From JBGSWC01 sp041752635 (GTDB lineage Bacteria > Planctomycetota > Planctomycetia > Pirellulales > Lacipirellulaceae): DNA of 7,193 bases. How positions within the stretch are numbered: the first letter of the stretch is position 1; the number at the start of each line of letters is the position of its first letter. Below the pieces are notes generated by a model. That model ran no database searches. It was not told where the DNA came from and saw only the letters and a program-made list of their open reading frames with translations. Shown in pieces: positions 1-5,992 of the stretch. The translations under genes were made by a program, and so were the position numbers. Location of the stretch: assembly GCA_041752635.1 (NCBI GenBank), contig JBGSWC010000437.1, positions 1 to 7,193 on the forward strand. The letters are read 5' to 3'.

Positions 1-369
1 GCCGATGGTCGCGACTTTTATCGCCTGCGAAGCGGCCTCGCCGCGCGGGCGAGCGACATCGACCCGCTGGTGGCCGGTGAAAAAAGTTGGCAGACGCTCG
101 CACTCCTCGGCACCCCCAGCAGCCAAGAAACGTTGGCCCAACTAGCCAATCGAGGGACTCTGACCGACGATCAGCGCAAGGCGGCGGCCGACGCCCTCGC
201 CACCAGCATCGACAAACATGGAGTGCTGCTGACCACCGAGCAGATCGCGCGGCAGTATGAACTCTACAACAAATCGCTCGCCGCCGAACGACCCGACGCG
301 GCGATTCTGAGCAAACTGCTCGACGCGATCGAAGCGCCCAGACGTCGCGAACTGGCAGGTGACAAATGA
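1..369 (+). CDS. C-terminal part of a helical, HEAT-like repeat protein (5' end outside window)
   Basis: The frame is open from base 1 to the TGA at 367-369, giving 122 C-terminal residues of a longer protein. A GTG at 70 could be read as a start, but the open frame upstream has the same composition, so I treat this as a truncated gene. The visible part is rich in Ala, Leu and charged residues and reads as successive amphipathic helices, for example around LALLGTPSSQETLAQLA and DDQRKAAADALATSI. This looks like HEAT or armadillo-type helical repeats, which serve as protein-protein scaffolds. No catalytic motif is visible. It ends ATGA, and the next real gene starts 188 bases downstream, so co-transcription with the sigma-54 regulator is possible but not shown. 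The exact function is unknown; the HEAT assignment is by helix pattern only. Confidence 0.7.
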   Translation, partial: ADGRDFYRLRSGLAARASDIDPLVAGEKSWQTLALLGTPSSQETLAQLANRGTLTDDQRKAAADALATSIDKHGVLLTTEQIARQYELYNKSLAAERPDAAILSKLLDAIEAPRRRELAGDK

Positions 370-461
370 GAATCTACCACAGCGAGTCACAGCGGCGGTG
401 GGAAGAACGCAGCTTGCAAAGTGGCGATCGCTAAATGAAGAGTGACAATCAATTATCTTCG

Positions 462-548
462 ATTTGGCATTTTTCATTTCCTATTTTGCAATTTGCAGTT
501 CTCCGCTACTTCTCGGTGTCCGCAGTGACTCAGTGGTGATTTTAATCC
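462..548. repeat. Degenerate low-complexity repeats between the HEAT-like gene and the sigma-54 regulator
   Basis: Two different simple patterns sit side by side. Bases 462-500 are T-rich with repeated CATTT/TTTGCA words. Bases 506-548 contain three imperfect units of about 10 bases built on the GTGTC / AGTGACT / AGTGGTGA theme. Both resemble degenerate intergenic filler I recall from planctomycete and other genomes, but this rests on memory and cannot be checked here. They occupy the place where a promoter for the downstream regulator should be. I see no clear -35/-10 or -24/-12 pair in this gap. Confidence 0.4.
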
Positions 549-557
549 CCAACCCAC

Positions 558-1610
558 ATGCCCTACCCCAACCACAACAACGCCGACCAGCCCTCGCTGC
601 CGGGCATCATTGGCGATAGCTCGGCGATGCTCGAGGTCTATCGCATCACGCGGCAAGTCGCCCGGAGCAAAGCGTCGGTATTGCTGTTAGGTGAGACGGG
701 AACAGGCAAAGAACTCATTGCCCGCGCGGTTCACGACCTGTCTGAACGACGCAGCAAGCCCTTTGTAAGAGTCAACTGCGGCGCGCTCAGCGAAAACCTA
801 CTCGAGAGTGAACTCTTCGGCCACGTTCGCGGTTCGTTTACTGGAGCGATCGACAATCGCACCGGTCGGTTCGAGGCGGCTCACACGGGGACCATCTTTC
901 TCGACGAAATCAACAGCACAACGCCGCTCTTGCAAGTGAAACTGCTCCGTGTACTTCAAGAAAAAGAGTTCGAGCGGGTCGGCGACACGACAACCATTCG
1001 CGTCGACACTCGCCTCGTGGCAGCCAGCAACCGCGACTTGCTCGAGGAGGCAGCCGAGGGGAACTTTCGCGAAGACCTTTATTATCGCCTCAATGTGGTG
1101 CCGATTTACCTGCCCCCGCTGCGGGCCCGCCGCGAAGATATCCCCACACTCGTGGGCCACTTTTTGAATGTCTACAATGAAGAGAATGACCGCTACGTTT
1201 CGCACATCGACCCCCGAGCGCTCGAAGCGCTGCAAGATTACCACTGGCCCGGCAATGTTCGCGAACTTCAAAACGTGGTCGAGCGGGTTGTGGTCATGGC
1301 CACCGGCGACGAGTTGACCTACGATTTACTACCCGGCATCGTCAAAGGCGAACGCGAAGCACCCAGCATGGGCTTTCGCAAACTCGACTTCGAGTCGCTC
1401 GCCGAGCAGTTAGTGCTCGAAGGACTTAGCAACGCCAGCGATGAAGCCGACGACCTGCACTCGCGAATCGTCGACCGTGTCGAACGCGAAGTCATTGCCC
1501 AAGTCCTGAGCGAGTGCGCCGGCGTACAGATCAAAGCGGCTCAACGACTCGGCATCAACCGCAACACCCTCCACAAAAAAATCCGCGACTACGGACTCGA
1601 ACAAGAATGA
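558..1610 (+). CDS. Sigma-54 interaction AAA+ activator with Fis-type HTH, no sensor domain
   Basis: This 350-residue protein is an enhancer-binding protein that would use ATP to remodel sigma-54 RNA polymerase into an open complex. Visible motifs are Walker A GETGTGK (45-51), the sigma-54 contact loop as GSFTGA (92-97, usually GAFTGA), Walker B TIFLDEI (112-118), arginine-finger residues in FREDLYYRL (R171, R177) and the WPGNVREL sensor II motif (230-237). A Fis-family helix-turn-helix lies at about 309-347. Only about 15 residues precede the AAA+ domain, so there is no receiver, GAF or PAS input domain, as in PspF. The start at ATG 558 has no clear ribosome binding site; ATG 627 is a less likely alternative because the conserved LPGIIGDS segment would be lost. 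It lies 74 bases upstream of hemX and hemA, which suggests a link to heme supply, but its targets are unknown. Confidence 0.93.
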   Translation: MPYPNHNNADQPSLPGIIGDSSAMLEVYRITRQVARSKASVLLLGETGTGKELIARAVHDLSERRSKPFVRVNCGALSENLLESELFGHVRGSFTGAIDNRTGRFEAAHTGTIFLDEINSTTPLLQVKLLRVLQEKEFERVGDTTTIRVDTRLVAASNRDLLEEAAEGNFREDLYYRLNVVPIYLPPLRARREDIPTLVGHFLNVYNEENDRYVSHIDPRALEALQDYHWPGNVRELQNVVERVVVMATGDELTYDLLPGIVKGEREAPSMGFRKLDFESLAEQLVLEGLSNASDEADDLHSRIVDRVEREVIAQVLSECAGVQIKAAQRLGINRNTLHKKIRDYGLEQE

Positions 1611-1681
1611 CGAAGCCCGAATGACGAATGACTGGATCGAGTCTTCGTCATTCGTCATTCGTCATTCGGATTTAGTCATTC
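1605..1681. repeat. GAATGAC tandem and inverted repeat
   Basis: The left arm carries GAATGACGA at 1605-1613 and GAATGACGAATGAC at 1619-1632. The right arm carries the reverse complement, GTCATTC, three times in tandem at 1647-1667, with a further GTCATTC at 1675-1681. Pairing 1619-1632 with 1647-1660 gives a perfect 14-bp stem with a 14-base loop. There is no T-tract directly after the stem, so it is not a textbook intrinsic terminator. The stop codon of the sigma-54 regulator (TGA 1608-1610) lies in the first copy, and the hemX start at 1685 follows the last copy by three bases. Confidence 0.8.
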
Positions 1682-1684
1682 TTT

Positions 1685-2620
1685 ATGCAAAACATCACCA
1701 TCTTCTGTTTCGGCGCCAGTTACTTCGTCGCACTCGTGCTCGAAGTCGTGGGGCTGTGGGCACGGTTCGGGTGGCATCGAGTTGTGATGATTGCGATGGC
1801 AGTCGCCGGACTGTTTGCCCACACAATTTACCTCGCCTACCACGCAACGCTTGATGCGGCCGCGGTCGGCACACCGGCCGATTGGTATCTGGTCGTTGCA
1901 TGGGTGCTGGCCGCGCTCTACGTCGGCGGGCTCTTCGCAATGCCCAAGAGTTCGGTTGGGCTGTTTTCGTTGCCACTGGTGGTCGGGCTGGTTGTTGTTG
2001 CTGCCTATTCGAGCAATAGCCCGTTCGCTCCCCAGCGCGGATCGGTTTTCTGGGGTGGACTGCATGGCTGGCTGCTCGCGCTCGGTGCCGTGGCCGTGAG
2101 CGTTGGTTTTCTTGCCGGAGCAATGTACCTGGTGCAAAGCTGGCGGCTCAAACGAAAGTTGCCCCCAACGCGCGGGTTTCGACTTCCGAGTCTCGAAACA
2201 CTCGAACACGTCAATGGCGCCGCACTTGGTTTCTCGGCCATTTTCGTCGCCGGTGGTGTGATTGCCGGAGTCATTCTCAGCCGCTTTCGTGGCAGCGCAG
2301 CGACAGCCACTTCGCTGTGGGCCGACCCGTTGGTGTGGACCAGTTCATTGCTCCTGTTGTGGCTTGTGGTGGCTGAAGTCTTTCGCTGGGTCTACCCCGC
2401 CGCGCGACATGGGCGAAAAGTCGCCTACCTGACGCTTGCCTCGTTTGGGTTCTTGATCTTGACGCTTGTCGCGATGAACTGGACCGGCGGCGTTCATGAA
2501 CCAAAACCGGAAGTTCGTAGTAACTCGATTCATCGGGTCGAACGAGCAAGCAGTGACCGCATTCATGCGGTTGGACCCGATGAATCGGGTCACTGCGAAC
2601 GATGGGGAGGCACCGCATGA
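1685..2620 (+). CDS. HemX/CcsA-like integral membrane protein
   Basis: This 311-residue protein has about eight hydrophobic segments (near 3-25, 32-53, 66-84, 91-108, 127-150, 176-197, 215-234 and 245-264). The conserved parts are FWGGLHGWLLALG (122-134, His126), a MYLVQSWRLKRK stretch and LPSLETLEHVN (167-177). These match the HemX/CcsA cytochrome c assembly superfamily. The tryptophan-rich WWD heme-handling motif of true CcsA is not visible, so HemX is the better call. In Bacillus, HemX lowers HemA protein level; in other bacteria the role of this neighbour is unclear. The gene overlaps hemA by ATGA, indicating translational coupling. No ribosome binding site precedes ATG 1685. Residues from about 279 to 304 are encoded by a palindromic repeat, so the hydrophilic tail after residue 265 is probably not conserved. 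Confidence 0.85.
   Translation: MQNITIFCFGASYFVALVLEVVGLWARFGWHRVVMIAMAVAGLFAHTIYLAYHATLDAAAVGTPADWYLVVAWVLAALYVGGLFAMPKSSVGLFSLPLVVGLVVVAAYSSNSPFAPQRGSVFWGGLHGWLLALGAVAVSVGFLAGAMYLVQSWRLKRKLPPTRGFRLPSLETLEHVNGAALGFSAIFVAGGVIAGVILSRFRGSAATATSLWADPLVWTSSLLLLWLVVAEVFRWVYPAARHGRKVAYLTLASFGFLILTLVAMNWTGGVHEPKPEVRSNSIHRVERASSDRIHAVGPDESGHCERWGGTA
2519..2596. repeat. REP-like palindromic element with three hairpins
   Basis: Three short hairpins lie within 78 bases. Hairpin 1 is 2523-2538 (ACTCGAT / ATCGGGT with one G-T pair). Hairpin 2 is 2556-2571 (ACCGCA / TGCGGT). Hairpin 3 is 2574-2591 (GACCCGAT / ATCGGGTC, two-base centre). Two longer pairings compete with these: CGATTCATCGGGTC (2526-2539) is a perfect 14-base inverted match to 2574-2587, and GCAGTGACC (2550-2558) is a perfect match to GGTCACTGC (2588-2596). 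Because of this symmetry both strands encode similar peptides of the type FIGSN / DPMNRVT. The element covers codons 279-304 of hemX and ends eight bases before the hemA ribosome binding site. Confidence 0.85.
2604..2610 (+). promoter_or_regulatory. Ribosome binding site of hemA
   Basis: GGGGAGG lies six bases before the ATG at 2617. It is the clearest Shine-Dalgarno sequence among the confident genes here and decides the hemA start: the in-frame ATG at 2602 overlaps this site and has no site of its own. Confidence 0.75.
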
Positions 2621-3894
2621 AGCTCTGCATGGTCGGTTGTTCGCACCACCACACGGGGGTCGCCCTCCGCGAGCGGCTCGCGTTTACGCCCGAGCAAGTC
2701 GCCGGTGCGCTGGTGGCTTGGCACGCCGAGAATCCCGATGTCGAAGCGTGGTTGCTTTCGACTTGCAATCGCGTCGAATTGTACGCAGCAATGAAGCAAG
2801 CCCAGGAACCAACTTCCGCCGAGCGACTTGTCGAGCACCTCGCCCAGCAGCATACGATTCCGGTCGACGAAATCCGCAGCGAGTTGGTCGAACTGAACGA
2901 TGCCGATGTCGTGAGGCACATGTTTCGCGTGGCGGCGAGTCTCGACAGCATGGTGCTCGGTGAACCACAAATCCTCTCGCAGGTAAAACAGGCTTACGAA
3001 CTGGCCTGCGAACATGGCACCGCCGGTCCGCTGGCGCATGCCTGCTTCCAGGCCTCGCTACGCGTCGCGCGTCGGGTGGCCAGCGAAACCGATCTGCATC
3101 GCCATCGCATCAGCATTCCCAGCGTCGCTATCGCCGACTTCGCCCGGCAAATTTTTGAGTCGTTCGACGACAAACGCGTCCTCGTGATCGGCGCCGGCGA
3201 AATGGCCGACGAAACCTTGCGGTATCTGCAAGACGCCGGCGCGCGGCAATTCGTAATTATCAATCGCAGCCAAGAACGCGCCATCCAACTCGCCCGCGAG
3301 TGGCACGGCACCGTCGCCAATTGGAGCGACCTGCATCGCGAACTCGTCGAAGCCGACCTGGTAATCTCGACCACGGCTGCCGGTCAGCCGGTGGTCACGC
3401 TCGACTACTTTCGTCAGCATGTCGCCAACGAGCGCGAGCAGCGACCGCTGTTTGTGCTCGACCTCGCCATGCCTCGCGACTTCGACCCTCGCATCGGCGA
3501 CGAAGTCGCCACCTATCTCTACTCGATCGACGACCTGCGAACGGCCTGCGATCGCAATCGCAAAAGTCGCGCGAAGGAGTTGCCCAAAGCCGAGTCGATC
3601 ATCGAAGACGAAACAGTCAAGTTCCTCGCCGAATCGCGGCACCGAGCGACGGTGCCGGTGATCGCTCAGTTGCGAGGGGAGTTCGACACCGTGAAAGCGG
3701 CCGAGCTCCAGCGACTGTTCAACAAGCTGCCAGCGACCGACGACGCCACCCGCGACGAAATCACCCGCTTCGCCGACCGACTCGTCAATAAACTGCTCCA
3801 CCCTCCAATGGAATCGTTGCGAATGGAAGCCAACAACGGCGCGCCAAGCGGCCTGCTCGACGCGCTAAGGCGGTTGTTTCAGTTGAAGGAATGA
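2617..3894 (+). CDS. hemA: Glutamyl-tRNA reductase
   Basis: HemA reduces glutamyl-tRNA(Glu) with NADPH to glutamate-1-semialdehyde, the first committed step of C5-pathway tetrapyrrole synthesis, in the cytoplasm. The 425 residues match the usual family length. The N-terminal catalytic domain has STCNRVELYA (48-57), with Cys50 as the nucleophile that forms the thioester with glutamate. The family signature follows as HMFRVAASLDSMVLGEPQILSQVKQAY (101-127), quoted here as HMFRVAASLDSM then VLGEPQILSQVKQAY. The NADPH-binding Rossmann domain has VLVIGAGEMA (about 188-197). The C-terminal third is helical and fits the dimerisation domain. The start at 2617 gives MKLCMVGCSHH, which aligns with the normal HemA N-terminus, and it overlaps the hemX stop as ATGA. 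All key residues I can check are present, so the enzyme should be active. Confidence 0.97.
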   Translation: MKLCMVGCSHHHTGVALRERLAFTPEQVAGALVAWHAENPDVEAWLLSTCNRVELYAAMKQAQEPTSAERLVEHLAQQHTIPVDEIRSELVELNDADVVRHMFRVAASLDSMVLGEPQILSQVKQAYELACEHGTAGPLAHACFQASLRVARRVASETDLHRHRISIPSVAIADFARQIFESFDDKRVLVIGAGEMADETLRYLQDAGARQFVIINRSQERAIQLAREWHGTVANWSDLHRELVEADLVISTTAAGQPVVTLDYFRQHVANEREQRPLFVLDLAMPRDFDPRIGDEVATYLYSIDDLRTACDRNRKSRAKELPKAESIIEDETVKFLAESRHRATVPVIAQLRGEFDTVKAAELQRLFNKLPATDDATRDEITRFADRLVNKLLHPPMESLRMEANNGAPSGLLDALRRLFQLKE

Positions 3895-3899
3895 GTTCT

Positions 3900-3923
3900 G
3901 ATAGGCCGCGGATGCACGCAAAG
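3900..3923 (+). repeat. Degenerate GATGMACGC repeat, left copy
   Basis: The bases after the hemA stop contain CCGCGGATGCACGCAAA. The core GATG(C/A)ACGC also occurs, on the other strand, at the permease stop (4591-4614). The two copies bracket the zinc-ribbon gene in inverted orientation. The match is short and imperfect. Confidence 0.4.
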
Positions 3924-3946
3924 TTTCCAACGTTAGCTCTAGGAAG

Positions 3947-4459
3947 TTACCAAGAGAATCTCGACGTTTGGTCGACTGCAAACAGCCGGACGCTTCCTGC
4001 CCGAACCTCGACACCGTTCGTTCGGTCGCTTAATTCATGATCGTTGTTCGAATGTTGGACTAGATCAAGTGTGCCACGCCAACCACTTGCTCCAACCGGC
4101 ACGCAAAGTAATTCGGTATTACTGCAGCACAAGGCATGCGAGCCATTCAAGCTGTCCTCCACGCGCAAGCGTATTTCGGCAGTGCGCCAACTAGCTACGT
4201 AACGTTCGAGCCAACAATCAACGTTTCCGACACTCGCAAGAAAATTGCGAATTGCAGATACATCACCAATCTCCTGACTGTAGTACGAAGGATTATTTGT
4301 GTAGCCAAGCAATTCGAGGCGTTTTTGACTCGGTAGCCTTGCACCGCAATCGGCGCAGAACGGTTTGTACCTCTCGTAGGTTTTCGACTCGCACTTTGGA
4401 CAAACATATCCAGTCGGTTTGTACAAACAATTTGGATTTAGAGATTCGCCGGACTTCAT
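3947..4459 (-). CDS. Small zinc-ribbon protein of unknown function
   Basis: This 170-residue protein carries a clear zinc ribbon near its N-terminus: Cys20-x2-Cys23, 11 residues, Cys35-x2-Cys38, in the setting YVCPKCES and FCADCGARL. Such ribbons usually bind one zinc and contact nucleic acid or protein. The remaining 130 residues have no family I recognise; they include a helix-like segment around SAIRNFLASVG and LERYVASWRTAEIRLRVED, and scattered cysteines. ATG 4459 is the only start after an in-frame stop upstream; a weak GGTGG precedes it by about seven bases. The gene lies 144 bases beyond the permease on the same strand and converges on hemA. Hand counting of 4201-4320 gives 44% GC against 65% for a hemA sample (3301-3360), so it may have been acquired separately. 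Plus-strand frames across it show no recognisable protein. Confidence 0.6.
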   Translation of the reverse strand: MKSGESLNPNCLYKPTGYVCPKCESKTYERYKPFCADCGARLPSQKRLELLGYTNNPSYYSQEIGDVSAIRNFLASVGNVDCWLERYVASWRTAEIRLRVEDSLNGSHALCCSNTELLCVPVGASGWRGTLDLVQHSNNDHELSDRTNGVEVRAGSVRLFAVDQTSRFSW

Positions 4460-4566
4460 TGCATTACCACCCGACCTCGTTTGAAAAAGCAGACGACAAC
4501 GAACACATTAGCAGGCATTAATTGATAAAAGCTGTCACACAGAACCGTCGGATCTTTCTATAGTCC

Positions 4567-4582
4567 TTGAACAGCTATTCAA
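4567..4582. repeat. Short imperfect palindrome upstream of the zinc-ribbon gene
   Basis: TTGAACAGCTATTCAA is a 16-bp palindrome with one mismatched pair, centred on AGCT, in the gap between the permease stop and the zinc-ribbon start. It could be an operator or a weak hairpin. No T-tract follows it on the minus strand. A single 16-bp palindrome in AT-rich DNA may be chance. Confidence 0.25.
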
Positions 4583-4590
4583 AAGACTCA

Positions 4591-4614
4591 TTTTATTCCG
4601 CGTTCATCGGCGTT
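4591..4614 (-). repeat. Degenerate GATGMACGC repeat at the permease stop, right copy
   Basis: On the minus strand this reads AACGCCGATGAACGCGGAAT followed by AAAA. It contains the last two codons and the TGA stop (4604-4606) of the permease. From memory, CGCCGATGAACGCGG resembles a widespread intergenic repeat word; this cannot be checked here. Confidence 0.45.
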
Positions 4615-5992
4615 CCCTCGACTTCCACCAACTCATCACGCTATAAAACACCACGCCACTCACGAGCGTCGCCAGCACCGCTTTCCAGACTGAACCTAGC
4701 GAATCGTAATTATGTTTGAGCGCGAAGCCCGCGAACACTAGCGAGGCGACCGTGAACACCCCAGCGGCGATCGCCGTGATGGGTGTAAGCCGCGTCTTTG
4801 AACCGGCGCGAGGCACGAACAAACTGCCTACCGCCATCGCCGCGCTGATCGAGAGCAGCACGCCGAGGTAGTCGAGTTGTTCCTTCAGCGACGCAACACA
4901 AATCACGATGCAGGCGAGCACCGCTTGCACAATGATCGCCAATCGTGGAACCTCACCCGGCTGCATCGCTCGAATGGGAAACAATCCATCGGCCGCCATT
5001 CGGTCATAGACTCTCGGGCCCGCCATTAAGTTCGCTGACACGCTGGTGAAGAGCGCCACGGCAATCACCGCCCGACAGACGTTCGCCAGCCGCTGGCCGC
5101 CGAGCAGTTCCATCGCTACCGCGGCAATGTCCCCCTGCCCTGCCAGTTGGTCCATCGGACCGGCGTACACGAACACGGCGTTGAGCGCCAGATACAGTAC
5201 CGCGACGATCAGCGTCCCGATTAGCATCGCGCGAGGGACGGTGCGTGGCGCGTCGTCGACTTCGCCGGCAACATAAACTGCCGCGTTGAATCCGCTGAAC
5301 GCGAGCGCGATCCAAGTGAGTGAACTCGCCAGCACGCCGAGCGAAGGCGTCGCGGCCGGAACGACTTCCATCGAACCGCCACCCCTACCTAGGAGTGCGA
5401 TACCGACGAAGGCAATGCCAACGAGCGCGACGACTTTGCCGACCACCACGATCGTTTGCCAAGTCGCGCCGGCCCTTAAACCGATGCAGTGCTGCACCGC
5501 ACAGAGCAGCACGACACCAATCGCAATCGCTCTCTCACTTGCGTAGGGCACGACCGGCACGATGTAAGTCGCCAGCGTCGTCGCGGCAAAGGCGATCGCT
5601 CCCGTGAACCCAGCCACCAGCGAAATCCAGCCGGCGAGAAAACCAACCAGCGGATGAATCCGTCGCGAAAGGAACAAGTACTCTCCCCCCGACTCACACA
5701 AATCGCGCACCAGCGCCCCGTAGCTAATCGCCCCGCACACGGCAACCACCGCTCCAATCGCCCAGGCGATCAGCACCCACTGGGGCGACCCGAGCGACGC
5801 CAGCGCGAAGCCCGACGACACAAACACGCCGGCGCCAATCATGCTGGCAATGACAAGGCAAGTGGTCGAAACAAGACCGAGTTTGCCCGCCGGAGTGTCG
5901 TGACGTTTCGAGAAAATGGGACTGACTCCGAACTGGGATGGCTCACATCTGTAACTGACGGTCGCGGCGAGGCGCGTGTCTAACTTTCTCAA
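4604..5992 (-). CDS. APC-family amino acid permease
   Basis: This 462-residue inner-membrane transporter has about 12 hydrophobic segments and belongs to the amino acid-polyamine-organocation superfamily. TM1 carries the substrate-binding glycine motif SMIGAGVFVSSG (50-60). The TM6 region and following loop carry the family pattern as FSGFNAAVYVAGEVDDAPRT then VPRA (about 228-253), equivalent to GF..v.e..NP.RtiPra. Length is normal. The substrate cannot be read from sequence; small amino acids are likely. The start is TTG 5992, which overlaps the methyltransferase stop as TTGA. No ATG, GTG or TTG occurs in frame between it and TM1, so the unusual start is the best available, although a strong ribosome binding site is lacking. 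This fits translation by reinitiation after the upstream gene. The 33-residue N-terminal tail is not obviously conserved. Confidence 0.92.
   Translation of the reverse strand: MRKLDTRLAATVSYRCEPSQFGVSPIFSKRHDTPAGKLGLVSTTCLVIASMIGAGVFVSSGFALASLGSPQWVLIAWAIGAVVAVCGAISYGALVRDLCESGGEYLFLSRRIHPLVGFLAGWISLVAGFTGAIAFAATTLATYIVPVVPYASERAIAIGVVLLCAVQHCIGLRAGATWQTIVVVGKVVALVGIAFVGIALLGRGGGSMEVVPAATPSLGVLASSLTWIALAFSGFNAAVYVAGEVDDAPRTVPRAMLIGTLIVAVLYLALNAVFVYAGPMDQLAGQGDIAAVAMELLGGQRLANVCRAVIAVALFTSVSANLMAGPRVYDRMAADGLFPIRAMQPGEVPRLAIIVQAVLACIVICVASLKEQLDYLGVLLSISAAMAVGSLFVPRAGSKTRLTPITAIAAGVFTVASLVFAGFALKHNYDSLGSVWKAVLATLVSGVVFYSVMSWWKSRERR

Noticed and set aside
366..434. A 22-codon frame starting with an ATGA overlap at the end of the HEAT-like gene
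   Set aside because: Too short, no ribosome binding site, charged random-looking peptide; the overlap is probably chance.
463..500. A possible sigma-54 promoter around TGGCATTTTTC upstream of the regulator
   Set aside because: The GG and the next GC are 20 bases apart instead of about 10, so the -24/-12 spacing fails.
1605..1681. CRISPR array
   Set aside because: The units are seven bases and contiguous, with no spacers, and occur in both orientations.
2602..2616. An upstream ATG for hemA at 2602
   Set aside because: It overlaps the Shine-Dalgarno used by ATG 2617, and HemA proteins normally begin at the MKL segment.
2496..2963. A plus-strand frame of 155 codons across hemX and hemA
   Set aside because: Its first part is the palindrome read as VTRFIGSN-like peptide and the rest is an Arg-rich shadow of hemA.
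3895..3946. An intrinsic terminator between the convergent hemA and zinc-ribbon genes
   Set aside because: No GC-rich stem followed by a T-tract was found on either strand.
4136..4521. Plus-strand frames opposite the zinc-ribbon gene
   Set aside because: No recognisable motif; the minus strand carries a full CxxC-x11-CxxC zinc ribbon with a proper start.
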